Positions 1 to 5,600 of a stretch of 5,652 nucleotides of DNA are shown one piece after another. The translations under genes and the position numbers were made by a program. A model generated the notes under the pieces. It searched no databases. It saw nothing but the letters and a program-made list of their open reading frames with translations, and was not told where the DNA came from. The DNA is taken from contig JANWXG010000177.1 of the NCBI GenBank assembly GCA_025057335.1, forward strand, positions 1-5,652, written 5' to 3'. The stretch comes from a bacterium (GTDB lineage Bacteria; Armatimonadota; HRBIN16). Numbering within the stretch: position 1 is the stretch's first letter; each line of letters starts with the position of its first letter.

Positions 1-12
1 GTAATCGGTTAC
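1..12. promoter_or_regulatory. Possible LacI-family operator-like palindrome at the window edge
   Basis: The sequence GTAATCGGTTAC is an imperfect palindrome centred on CG, with GTAA/TTAC arms. This resembles the general form of LacI-family operators (GTAA-n-CG-n-TTAC). It lies about 94 bases upstream of the trpS -35 box, so it may serve an unseen upstream gene rather than trpS. It is short and cut by the window start, and chance is a real alternative. Confidence 0.2.
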
Positions 13-105
13 GCAATTCTATCGTATCACCTTTTGTGCACGTTGTCAAGCTTTTTCACGTCCTTTTCTCAAAATTCTCCATGAAAACCGCATCCTTACC
101 TGCTC

Positions 106-135
106 TTGCGCTCCTCCCTACCCTTCCGTTATAAT
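106..135 (+). promoter_or_regulatory. Sigma-70-type promoter of the trpS operon
   Basis: A perfect -10 box TATAAT lies at 130-135. The -35-like box TTGCGC lies at 106-111, 18 bases upstream. The predicted transcription start is near 142, giving a leader of about 33 bases. That is too short for a T-box or an attenuator leader peptide, so no tRNA-responsive control of trpS is visible. The spacer is pyrimidine-rich. The consensus -10 box and the placement before a strong Shine-Dalgarno site make this the likely promoter of the three-gene operon. Confidence 0.7.
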
Positions 136-156
136 GGCGAGTAGGAACCGTGTCTC

Positions 157-163
157 AGGAGGT
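157..163 (+). promoter_or_regulatory. Shine-Dalgarno site of trpS
   Basis: AGGAGGT is a near-perfect anti-16S match. It ends 11 bases before the ATG at 175. A closer ATG at 164 abuts the site directly, lies in another frame and opens only a 46-codon frame, so the 175 start is preferred. The spacing is somewhat longer than the usual 5-9 bases. Confidence 0.8.
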
Positions 164-174
164 ATGCAAGATCG

Positions 175-1155
175 ATGTCGAAAGCCCGCCTGCTCAGCGG
201 AATGCAGCCTACAGGAGTCCTGCATCTGGGTAACCTCGAGGGGGCACTGCGTAATTGGGTACAATTGCAAGACCAGTACGACTCCTACTTCTGCATTGTA
301 GACTGGCATGCGTTGACCACTCTCGCCGAGCGCACGGAGGAGATACCGCACAACGTGCGCGAGGTGGCGATAGACTATATCGCAGCGGGGCTGGACCCCG
401 AGAAATGCGCTATCTTCGTGCAGTCCCATGTGAAGGAGCACGCGGAGCTGCACCTGCTCTTCTCGATGATTACGCCTCTGGGATGGCTGGAGCGGGTTCC
501 CACCTACAAGGAGAAGCGTGAGAACCTGCAGCTGGAGTCGGTCTCTTACGGTTTGCTGGGATACCCTGTGTTGCAGGCAGCGGACATCCTTGTGTACAAG
601 GCTCAGGTCGTGCCCGTTGGCGAGGACCAGCTGCCGCATCTGGAGCTGACGCGCGAGGTGGCACGCCGCTTCAACTACCTTTACGGTGAAGTGTTTCCTG
701 AGCCCCAGGCACTGCTTACTCCTGCCGCGCGCGTGCCCGGGCTGGACGGGCGCAAGATGAGCAAGTCCTACAACAACGCCATCTACCTTTCGGACGACGC
801 CCAGACCGTGACCCAAAAGGTGAAGCAAGCCTTCACGGACCCTCAGAAGGTTCGTAAAAACGACCCCGGTCACCCTGAAGGGTGCGTGGTGTTCGCCCTG
901 CACCAGATTTACAGTAAAGACGACGCAGCCACCATCGAGACCGAGTGTCGAGCGGGGCAGCGCGGTTGCGTGGACTGCAAGATGCAGCTGGCGGGCAACC
1001 TGAATACGGCGCTGGACCCTCTGCGTCAGCGGCGGCAGGAGCTGCTGGCGAAGGCAGGCGAGCTGGAACGCATCCTGCGGGAGGGAGCAGAAAAGGCGCG
1101 GGCAGTGGCTCAGGAGACTATGAAAGAAGTGCGTGCAGCCATGCACTTGGAGTGA
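175..1155 (+). CDS. trpS: Tryptophanyl-tRNA synthetase with Fe-S-type cysteine motif
   Basis: This cytoplasmic class I aminoacyl-tRNA synthetase charges tRNA-Trp with tryptophan using ATP. The 326 residues match the usual bacterial TrpRS length. The Rossmann catalytic core carries the HIGH-type signature HLGN (residues 17-20, within SGMQPTGVLHLGN). It also has DWHALTT (43-49), the tryptophan/ATP pocket segment YPVLQAADIL (130-139), VGEDQ (148-152) and the KMSKS loop (194-198). The helical C-terminal region has Cys237, Cys258, Cys265 and Cys268, spaced C-x20-C-x6-C-x2-C. From memory, Thermotoga maritima TrpRS binds a [4Fe-4S] cluster through C-x22-C-x6-C-x2-C, so a cluster is inferred here. 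This is the first gene of the operon. Its final Glu codon and the preceding base form the Shine-Dalgarno site of the next gene, which starts 3 bases after the TGA stop. The family assignment is essentially certain; the metal cluster is not. Confidence 0.97.
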   Translation: MSKARLLSGMQPTGVLHLGNLEGALRNWVQLQDQYDSYFCIVDWHALTTLAERTEEIPHNVREVAIDYIAAGLDPEKCAIFVQSHVKEHAELHLLFSMITPLGWLERVPTYKEKRENLQLESVSYGLLGYPVLQAADILVYKAQVVPVGEDQLPHLELTREVARRFNYLYGEVFPEPQALLTPAARVPGLDGRKMSKSYNNAIYLSDDAQTVTQKVKQAFTDPQKVRKNDPGHPEGCVVFALHQIYSKDDAATIETECRAGQRGCVDCKMQLAGNLNTALDPLRQRRQELLAKAGELERILREGAEKARAVAQETMKEVRAAMHLE

Positions 1156-1158
1156 GCG

Positions 1159-2334
1159 ATGGAAGTCACGTTTCGCGCCATTCGCCCCGAAGAGATGGAG
1201 ATGTGCCTCGACGTGTGGGACGCTGCCTTCGAGGAGACGCCGCGCGAGTTCTTCCGCAAATACTTCACAGGCGACCCCTGGTTCCATCCTGAGTATACGC
1301 GCTGCGCTTTCGTCGGCAAGCGCATGGTGTCCGCCGTGCAGATTGTGCGGCGGGAGGTGCGCGTCGGACAGGTTACCCTAACCATGGGTGGCATCGCGAA
1401 CGTCGGTACTGTGCCTGCATACCGTTCGAAGGGCTACTCCACACAACTGCTCAAGGACGCCATCGCCGTGATGGAGCGGGAGGGCTTTGACTTCTCGATG
1501 CTTTTTACAGGCATTCACGGTTTCTACGCGCGACTGGGCTGGGAAAACCTACCCGTTACTATCATGTCGGCAGAGATTCGTCAAGAGCTCCCGGCCCCAG
1601 AAGGGGGATATCGCATCCGTCCGCTAGCGGACACCGACCTGGAGGCACTATGCACCTGCTACGAGCAGTGTAATGCGGGGCGCAGTTTCACTGTCGTGCG
1701 CTCCCCTGCCTACCTGCGCGGCTGGATAGGCTGGGATGAACGCACGCCTGAGGATGTCTTCGTTGCGGAGGCGGCGGGCAGGTTCGTCGGCTACATCGTG
1801 GCGCCTCTGGGCGAATCCCTCTCCATCACGGAGGTCGGCTGGCTGCCCGCCTACGCTGAGTGCGTCTTCACGCTGATGCTGCACGTGTTACGACGTGCCC
1901 GCGAACGCGAAATCAGTCAGGTTCGTCTCCATCTGCCGCGCGACCCGGTGCTGATGAGCGTCGCACGCGCCCTGCTCCACGACTTTACTTGGCACGAGGA
2001 GACGCCAATGGTGCGCCTCATCCGTCTACAGCCTCTGGTGAACAAGCTGCTGCCCGAGCTGTCGAGACGTGTGCAGATGGTAGGGGCGAAGGGCACGGTG
2101 CGGCTGCGCCTGCCCACTGGCACGATGGGGCTGCGGGCGACGGGAGACGAAGTAGTGCGCGACGCTCAGGCGCTGCCTGAGGTCGTGCTGACGCAGGCGC
2201 AGTTTATGGGACTGGTGATGGGGCTGATTGGCGCGGAAGAGCTTCCCGAGCCGTCGCCGCCTCAGGCGCGCGCGCTCCTGAACGTGCTCTTCCCACGACA
2301 GCCTGCGGTATACTGGGCATGGGATGGATTTTAA
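1159..2334 (+). CDS. Eis-like GNAT N-acetyltransferase (three-domain)
   Basis: The 391-residue protein has the architecture of Eis-type acetyltransferases: N-terminal GNAT domain (about 1-140), a second degenerate GNAT-like domain (about 145-280) and a C-terminal SCP2-like domain (about 290-391). The acetyl-CoA loop is VPAYRSKGYS (85-94), in the family position after GGIANVGT. FYARLGWE (122-129) supplies Tyr123, which matches the general-acid tyrosine of mycobacterial Eis (Tyr126). The protein ends in YWAWDGF; in Eis the carboxylate of a terminal Phe acts as general base, so both catalytic features appear intact. Eis enzymes acetylate amines, including aminoglycosides and protein lysines; the physiological substrate here cannot be told. 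The ATG at 1159 follows GGAG (1149-1152) by 6 bases, with the site overlapping the trpS stop, which implies translational coupling. No signal peptide is visible, so it should be cytoplasmic. Confidence 0.88.
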   Translation: MEVTFRAIRPEEMEMCLDVWDAAFEETPREFFRKYFTGDPWFHPEYTRCAFVGKRMVSAVQIVRREVRVGQVTLTMGGIANVGTVPAYRSKGYSTQLLKDAIAVMEREGFDFSMLFTGIHGFYARLGWENLPVTIMSAEIRQELPAPEGGYRIRPLADTDLEALCTCYEQCNAGRSFTVVRSPAYLRGWIGWDERTPEDVFVAEAAGRFVGYIVAPLGESLSITEVGWLPAYAECVFTLMLHVLRRAREREISQVRLHLPRDPVLMSVARALLHDFTWHEETPMVRLIRLQPLVNKLLPELSRRVQMVGAKGTVRLRLPTGTMGLRATGDEVVRDAQALPEVVLTQAQFMGLVMGLIGAEELPEPSPPQARALLNVLFPRQPAVYWAWDGF

Positions 2335-2347
2335 CAGCGTGTGCAAC

Positions 2348-2351
2348 GAGG
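2348..2351 (+). promoter_or_regulatory. Shine-Dalgarno site fixing the SIS gene start
   Basis: GAGG is followed by 7 bases and then ATG at 2359. In-frame GTG codons at 2341 and 2353 lie before or immediately beside this site and have no good site of their own, so 2359 is chosen. Confidence 0.6.
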
Positions 2352-2358
2352 TGTGGCC

Positions 2359-3405
2359 ATGGCAGAGCAGCATCACATGCGTCGGGAAATCCACGAACAG
2401 CCCCAGGTTATTCGTACGGTAGCCGAAAAAGGCGTGCGCGCCGCGCAGGCACTGGCGCAGGCGATTCGGGAGCGCGGCGTGCAGTTCACCATGATTAGCG
2501 CACGCGGTACTTCCGATAACGCCGCTCTGTATGCCAAGTACCGCATGGAGATCGAGGCGGGCATTCCTGTGGCCTCGGCAGCGCCCTCCATCTTTACGCT
2601 ATACAGCGGACAGTTGAACCTCTCTCGCGCACTAGTGCTCGGCATCAGCCAGTCTGGCAAAGCGCAGGACGTGGTAGAGGTGGTCTCCGCGGCGCGCGCG
2701 GCAGGGGCGCTCACCGCTGCCATCACGAACGACCCTAGCTCCGAGCTAGCGCAGGTAGCGGAGCACGTGTTACTGTGCTATGCGGGGGAGGAGCTCAGCG
2801 TTGCTGCGACCAAAACCTACACCGCCACGCTGGCAAATATCTCCCTGCTCGTAGATGCCCTCACGGGACGACCTCGCCCTGGGGAAGAACTGGAGGAGGC
2901 GGCGCACGGCATGGAGCAGGTGCTGGCGATGGAAGAGGAGATCGAGCTGCTCGCTGAGCGCTACCGCTATATGTCCGCCTGTATGGTGCTGGCGCGAGGA
3001 TATAACTTCTGTACCGCACAAGAGGCGGCGCTGAAGATGATGGAAACGGGCTACGTCATCGCGCGTGCCTACTCCGCTGCCGACTTTCTGCACGGACCGA
3101 TTGCCGTGGTGGACACGGGCTTCCCCTGCTTTGTGTATGCGCCCAACGGCAACGCCTACGCCACGATGTTGCAGCTAACCGCTAAACTGCGCGAACGCGG
3201 TGCGGAGATTGTGGTCATCTCGTGCAACCCGGAGATTCTGCGCCTGGCAACGCGCACTATCGTGTTACCTTGCGACATCGCCGAGCGCATGAGCCCGCTG
3301 GTGTACATCGTGGTCGGGCAGCTGTTCGCGTTCCACCTGTCCGAGACGCGCGGTTACGACCCTGACCGCCCACGCGGGCTGAGCAAAATTACCATTACCC
3401 GATAA
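2359..3405 (+). CDS. Double-SIS sugar isomerase, GlmS isomerase-like (putative glucosamine-6-phosphate deaminase)
   Basis: The 348-residue protein has two SIS (sugar isomerase) domains, about 35-165 and 195-330, and aligns throughout with the isomerase half of GlmS. The N-terminus has the family opening MRREIHEQP (7-15). Phosphosugar-binding segments are ARGTSDN (48-54), ISQSGKAQD (96-104) and SVAATKTYTA (147-156). By eye, Glu222, Glu229, His245 (in FLHGP) and Lys343 (in LSKITITR) match E. coli GlmS Glu481, Glu488, His504 and Lys603. The N-terminal glutaminase domain with its catalytic Cys1 is absent, so the protein cannot use glutamine like GlmS. Stand-alone relatives include archaeal GlmD-type glucosamine-6-phosphate deaminases, AgaS and fructosamine deglycases; a deaminase/isomerase acting on an amino-sugar phosphate is the best guess. 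It is the third gene of the trpS operon, 24 bases after the Eis-like gene, and should be cytoplasmic. The family call is firm; the substrate is inferred. Confidence 0.9.
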   Translation: MAEQHHMRREIHEQPQVIRTVAEKGVRAAQALAQAIRERGVQFTMISARGTSDNAALYAKYRMEIEAGIPVASAAPSIFTLYSGQLNLSRALVLGISQSGKAQDVVEVVSAARAAGALTAAITNDPSSELAQVAEHVLLCYAGEELSVAATKTYTATLANISLLVDALTGRPRPGEELEEAAHGMEQVLAMEEEIELLAERYRYMSACMVLARGYNFCTAQEAALKMMETGYVIARAYSAADFLHGPIAVVDTGFPCFVYAPNGNAYATMLQLTAKLRERGAEIVVISCNPEILRLATRTIVLPCDIAERMSPLVYIVVGQLFAFHLSETRGYDPDRPRGLSKITITR

Positions 3406-3458
3406 GGGTGTCCACGGTGCATTGCAGGTTCGTGCTGCAGTAACGGTGTGGACATCCC
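3406..3458. terminator. Hairpin between convergent genes, possible bidirectional terminator
   Basis: Starting right after the SIS stop codon, GGGTGTCCAC (3406-3415) pairs with GTGGACATCCC (3448-3458), with one bulged A. Inside it, ATTGCAG (3421-3427) pairs with CTGCAGT (3435-3441) across a 7-base loop, including one G-T wobble. The position between two convergent genes suits a shared terminator. Neither side has a run of T, so it is not a classical intrinsic terminator; it may instead stabilise 3' ends or work with Rho. Confidence 0.4.
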
Positions 3459-3477
3459 AACAAACAGCGTAGACGCG

Positions 3478-4461
3478 CTATGTGAGCAGTACGCTGCCGA
3501 AGGGGTCGATACGTGTGCCCCACGCCGCAGAGAGGCGGTTCAGTCGGGCGATGGTAGTCTTCCATGCCCTGCCATCGGCGTAGTGCAACTGCCCCCGCCG
3601 CTGTCTAAGCGGTATCACTCCTGCGGAGTCGACTGCATGAGGACGGCTAATCACCAGCTGCAACACCGCAGTCTCAGAGCGAGAGGAAAGGTTGACAAAA
3701 TCCCCCAGACTGTAGGCGATGACCTTCTCGCGATAGACTTCGATACCCTGTAACACGTGAGGATGGTGTCCGACAACCGCATCCGCTCCCCAATCGATAA
3801 GCAAGCGTCCCAAGCGACGCTGGGTGCTCTCTGGAAACTCGGCAAGCTGCTTACCCCAATGGATGGAGACGAGCACGAAGTCTGCTCGCTCGCGCGCGGT
3901 TTGAATATCCTGGCGCATCCCCTCTTCTGCGCCGGCACCGCGCGCGGGAGCGATGCCAGCACGGGTAGATGTTGCCACCGAGCCAACGGGCAAGATGCAT
4001 GAGTAGCTCAACAAGGCAAACTGCAGTCCATCTCGCTTTAGTATGGCAGGGCGACGGGCTTCCTCAAGGCTCCTGCCCGCCCCCGCATACGCGATGCCTA
4101 CACGGTCTAAGACGCGCAGGGTGTCGTACAGACCGCCCTCTTGGTAGTCCATGAGGTGATTGTTCGCCAGCCCGACGGCGTCGAACCCAGCGAAAACCAG
4201 CGCTTGCGCCCAGCGCGGCTCCGCACGCAAAATGTAGTCGCGCCGAGCACGCACGCTCTCTGCGCTTTTATACGGGGTAGGAGTGTTGCGAAGAGTGAAG
4301 GGCGCCTCCAGATTGCCCACAAGAATACTCGCTCTGGACAGGAGTGGACGCACCTTTTGAAAAGGATACTTTGCGCCATACTGACGCAAGAGGTACGTCA
4401 TTCCCAGTACCAACATGATGTCTCCTGTTGCGAAAACGGTTACAGGGCGAGCGGCGGTCAT
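3478..4461 (-). CDS. CapA/PGA_cap-family metallophosphatase-like protein
   Basis: The 327-residue protein belongs to the CapA (poly-gamma-glutamate capsule) family, which has a calcineurin-like metallophosphatase fold. Family motifs appear in order: GDIML (13-17), NLEAPFT (50-56), GLANNHLMDY (97-106), SIHWG (199-203), GHHPHVLQGIE (231-241) and YSLGDFVN (250-257). His102, His201, His233 and His235 with Asp14 are plausible metal ligands. Most family members read LGNF where this one reads LGDF. Capsule-producing CapA is membrane-anchored, but no signal peptide or membrane segment is visible here and no capB/capC neighbours are present. A cytoplasmic hydrolase role is therefore more likely than capsule synthesis. 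A TTG at 4554 would add 31 residues that match nothing in the family, and it lies about 3 bases upstream of the predicted transcription start. The ATG at 4461 is used, with a weak GGTG 5 bases upstream. It is transcribed convergently to the SIS gene, apparently as a single gene. Confidence 0.88.
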   Translation of the reverse strand: MTAARPVTVFATGDIMLVLGMTYLLRQYGAKYPFQKVRPLLSRASILVGNLEAPFTLRNTPTPYKSAESVRARRDYILRAEPRWAQALVFAGFDAVGLANNHLMDYQEGGLYDTLRVLDRVGIAYAGAGRSLEEARRPAILKRDGLQFALLSYSCILPVGSVATSTRAGIAPARGAGAEEGMRQDIQTARERADFVLVSIHWGKQLAEFPESTQRRLGRLLIDWGADAVVGHHPHVLQGIEVYREKVIAYSLGDFVNLSSRSETAVLQLVISRPHAVDSAGVIPLRQRRGQLHYADGRAWKTTIARLNRLSAAWGTRIDPFGSVLLT

Positions 4462-4541
4462 GCTTGCACCGTGAAAAGCGCGATCATCCCCTGACGAGCA
4501 GAGCAAACGACTGTTGGGTCTGGATGTCACTCTGCCGCATC

Positions 4542-4554
4542 TTGACACCGTCAA
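4542..4554. promoter_or_regulatory. Perfect inverted repeat at the capA-like transcription start, candidate operator
   Basis: TTGAC-ACC-GTCAA is a perfect 5-base-arm inverted repeat. On the minus strand it spans about -3 to +10 relative to the start predicted from the -10 box at 4558-4563. A repressor bound there would block transcription. It could also form a small hairpin at the mRNA 5' end. No regulator gene is in the window. Confidence 0.35.
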
Positions 4555-4557
4555 ATT

Positions 4558-4586
4558 AGTTTAGCACACCGCTCATCGGGCGTCCA
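4558..4586 (-). promoter_or_regulatory. Promoter of the CapA-family gene
   Basis: Read on the minus strand, the -35 box TGGACG (4581-4586) is followed by a 17-base spacer and the -10 box TAAACT (4558-4563). Each box matches consensus at four of six positions. A TG one base before the -10 box makes it an extended -10. The predicted start is near 4551, giving a leader of about 90 bases before the ATG at 4461. Confidence 0.5.
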
Positions 4587-4618
4587 GTGTTGTCTCATTG
4601 TCCTCCAGCTTTCGTTGC

Positions 4619-4647
4619 TTGACTCGTCGTCTCGCACATCATACAAT
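4619..4647 (+). promoter_or_regulatory. Sigma-70-type promoter of the tandem-GNAT gene, probably leaderless
   Basis: TTGACT (4619-4624) and TACAAT (4642-4647) match consensus at five of six positions each and are separated by an ideal 17 bases. The predicted transcription start falls at 4654, the A of the first ATG of the downstream gene. The AAGGA at 4648-4652 would then lie upstream of the start and outside the mRNA. The promoter is back-to-back with that of the CapA-family gene; the two -35 boxes are 32 bases apart. Confidence 0.7.
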
Positions 4648-4653
4648 AAGGAC

Positions 4654-5598
4654 ATGAACAACATGCACATCCTCCCTTTTACTGGCGAGCTGCTGGATCG
4701 AGTCGTCACGTTGCTCCAGCAGACCTTGCACGCCGACCCCATCTCGCGCAGTCTGTTCGTGCGCAAGGTGCTGATTGACCCCAACTTTGACCCAGAGGGA
4801 GCACTTGTCGCGATGGCGGAAGGACAGGTTGTTGGGTTTGCTCTAGGGATTGCCCGACGCTTACCGCTGGAGGACGCCCCCCCCGACGGGGACAGGGGTT
4901 ATATCACCCTGCTGGCGGTACATCCCCACTGGCAGCGCCGGGGCATCGGTTCACAGCTGCTGCAACGTGTGGAAAGCTACCTGCGTTCGCGTGACCGCAA
5001 GGTCGTGCTGGTCTCGCCATACGCCCCCAACTACTTTACGCCTGGCGTGGATGTAAGCGCCTATCCTGATGGACTGCGGTTCTTCCTCCAGCGCGGTTAT
5101 CAGGAGGTGTATCGCCCGATTGCGATGGACTGTAACCTGCTGAATCTTAGCACTCCCGAATGGGTTCAGCAACGCGAGCAGCAGCTGCAGCAGGAAGGCG
5201 TGACGGTGGAGCCTTACCGTCCACACCTCATCCTGCCGCTCTTCCGCTTCCTGCGCGAGGAGTTCCCTGGCGACTGGCAGCGGTTCGTGCGCGAAGCCAT
5301 TGCGCGTATCGAGCAGGGCGACAGCCCGGAAAGGGTGTGGATAGCGCACGAACGGGGCGAGGTGGTCGGCTTCAGCCACTTCGAAGGCGAGCGGTTTGGT
5401 CCCATCGGCGTAGCGCAGTCGCAACGGGGACGGGGCATCGGGCAAGTGCTGATGTTCAAGACGCTCCAGTCGATGCGTCTGCAGGGGCTGCACACTGCCT
5501 TCTTCCTCTGGTCGGATGACCGCACAGCGGAGAGGCTGTATCACACGGCGGGCTTTGTAGAGACGCGAAGGTTCGCACTACTACGGAAGGAGCTGTGA
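4654..5598 (+). CDS. Tandem-GNAT acetyltransferase (MshD-like architecture)
   Basis: The 314-residue protein has two complete GNAT domains. Domain 1 (about 1-160) has the acetyl-CoA signature LAVHPHWQRRGIGSQLL (87-103), with pyrophosphate loop QRRGIG at 94-99. Domain 2 (about 185-314) has IGVAQSQRGRGIGQVL (251-266) and the closing motif AERLYHTAGF (292-301). Both loops are intact, so both halves could bind acetyl-CoA. Mycothiol synthase MshD has the same two-domain layout, but many unrelated tandem GNATs exist and the substrate is unknown. The ATG at 4654 coincides with the predicted transcription start (leaderless mRNA). ATG 4663 is an alternative that would remove three residues; TTG 4615 is upstream of the promoter elements and is rejected. 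A run of eight C (4877-4884) encodes Ala-Pro-Pro in a loop before the first acetyl-CoA motif. A PIG-L-type deacetylase gene follows 2 bases downstream, so the two are co-transcribed. Confidence 0.88.
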   Translation: MNNMHILPFTGELLDRVVTLLQQTLHADPISRSLFVRKVLIDPNFDPEGALVAMAEGQVVGFALGIARRLPLEDAPPDGDRGYITLLAVHPHWQRRGIGSQLLQRVESYLRSRDRKVVLVSPYAPNYFTPGVDVSAYPDGLRFFLQRGYQEVYRPIAMDCNLLNLSTPEWVQQREQQLQQEGVTVEPYRPHLILPLFRFLREEFPGDWQRFVREAIARIEQGDSPERVWIAHERGEVVGFSHFEGERFGPIGVAQSQRGRGIGQVLMFKTLQSMRLQGLHTAFFLWSDDRTAERLYHTAGFVETRRFALLRKEL

Positions 5599-5600
5599 GG

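Noticed and set aside
43..48. TTGTCA as an alternative -35 box upstream of trpS
   Set aside because: No -10-like sequence lies 16-18 bases downstream, whereas TATAAT at 130-135 has a usable -35 partner at 106-111.
31..60. Approximate direct repeat CTTTTGTGCACG / CTTTTTCACG
   Set aside because: The copies differ in length and sequence and could arise by chance in this pyrimidine-rich stretch.
136..174. Possible T-box or attenuator controlling trpS
   Set aside because: The leader predicted from the promoter is only about 33 bases, with no room for a T-box stem or terminator/antiterminator pair.
164..303. 46-codon open frame starting at ATG 164, directly after the trpS Shine-Dalgarno site
   Set aside because: The ATG touches the ribosome-binding site, which is too close for initiation, and the frame runs inside trpS without plausible content. 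It does not look like a leader peptide with Trp codons in series.
118..1287. Long open frame (389 codons) on the minus strand covering trpS
   Set aside because: It lies opposite a clear trpS gene; the translation is rich in Leu, His, Arg and Gln with no recognisable motif, as expected for an antisense shadow of GC-rich codons.
2341..2358. GTG 2341 as start of the SIS gene
   Set aside because: It would add six residues but has no Shine-Dalgarno site; ATG 2359 has GAGG at a 7-base spacing.
4141..4494. Plus-strand open frame of 117 codons opposite the CapA-family gene
   Set aside because: It is antisense to well-conserved CapA motifs, has no ribosome-binding site and no recognisable domain.
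4462..4554. 31-residue N-terminal extension of the CapA-family protein from TTG 4554
   Set aside because: It is not like a signal peptide or any family sequence, has no ribosome-binding site, and begins at or before the predicted transcription start.
4590..4602. Two TTGTC copies between the divergent promoters
   Set aside because: Five-base repeats 8 bases apart are expected by chance.
4615..4653. TTG 4615 as start of the tandem-GNAT gene
   Set aside because: It precedes the -35 box and the added codons run through the promoter.
5160..5519. Alternative-frame open frame inside the second GNAT domain
   Set aside because: It is rich in Ala and Arg, overlaps a conserved acetyltransferase domain and has no independent signals.
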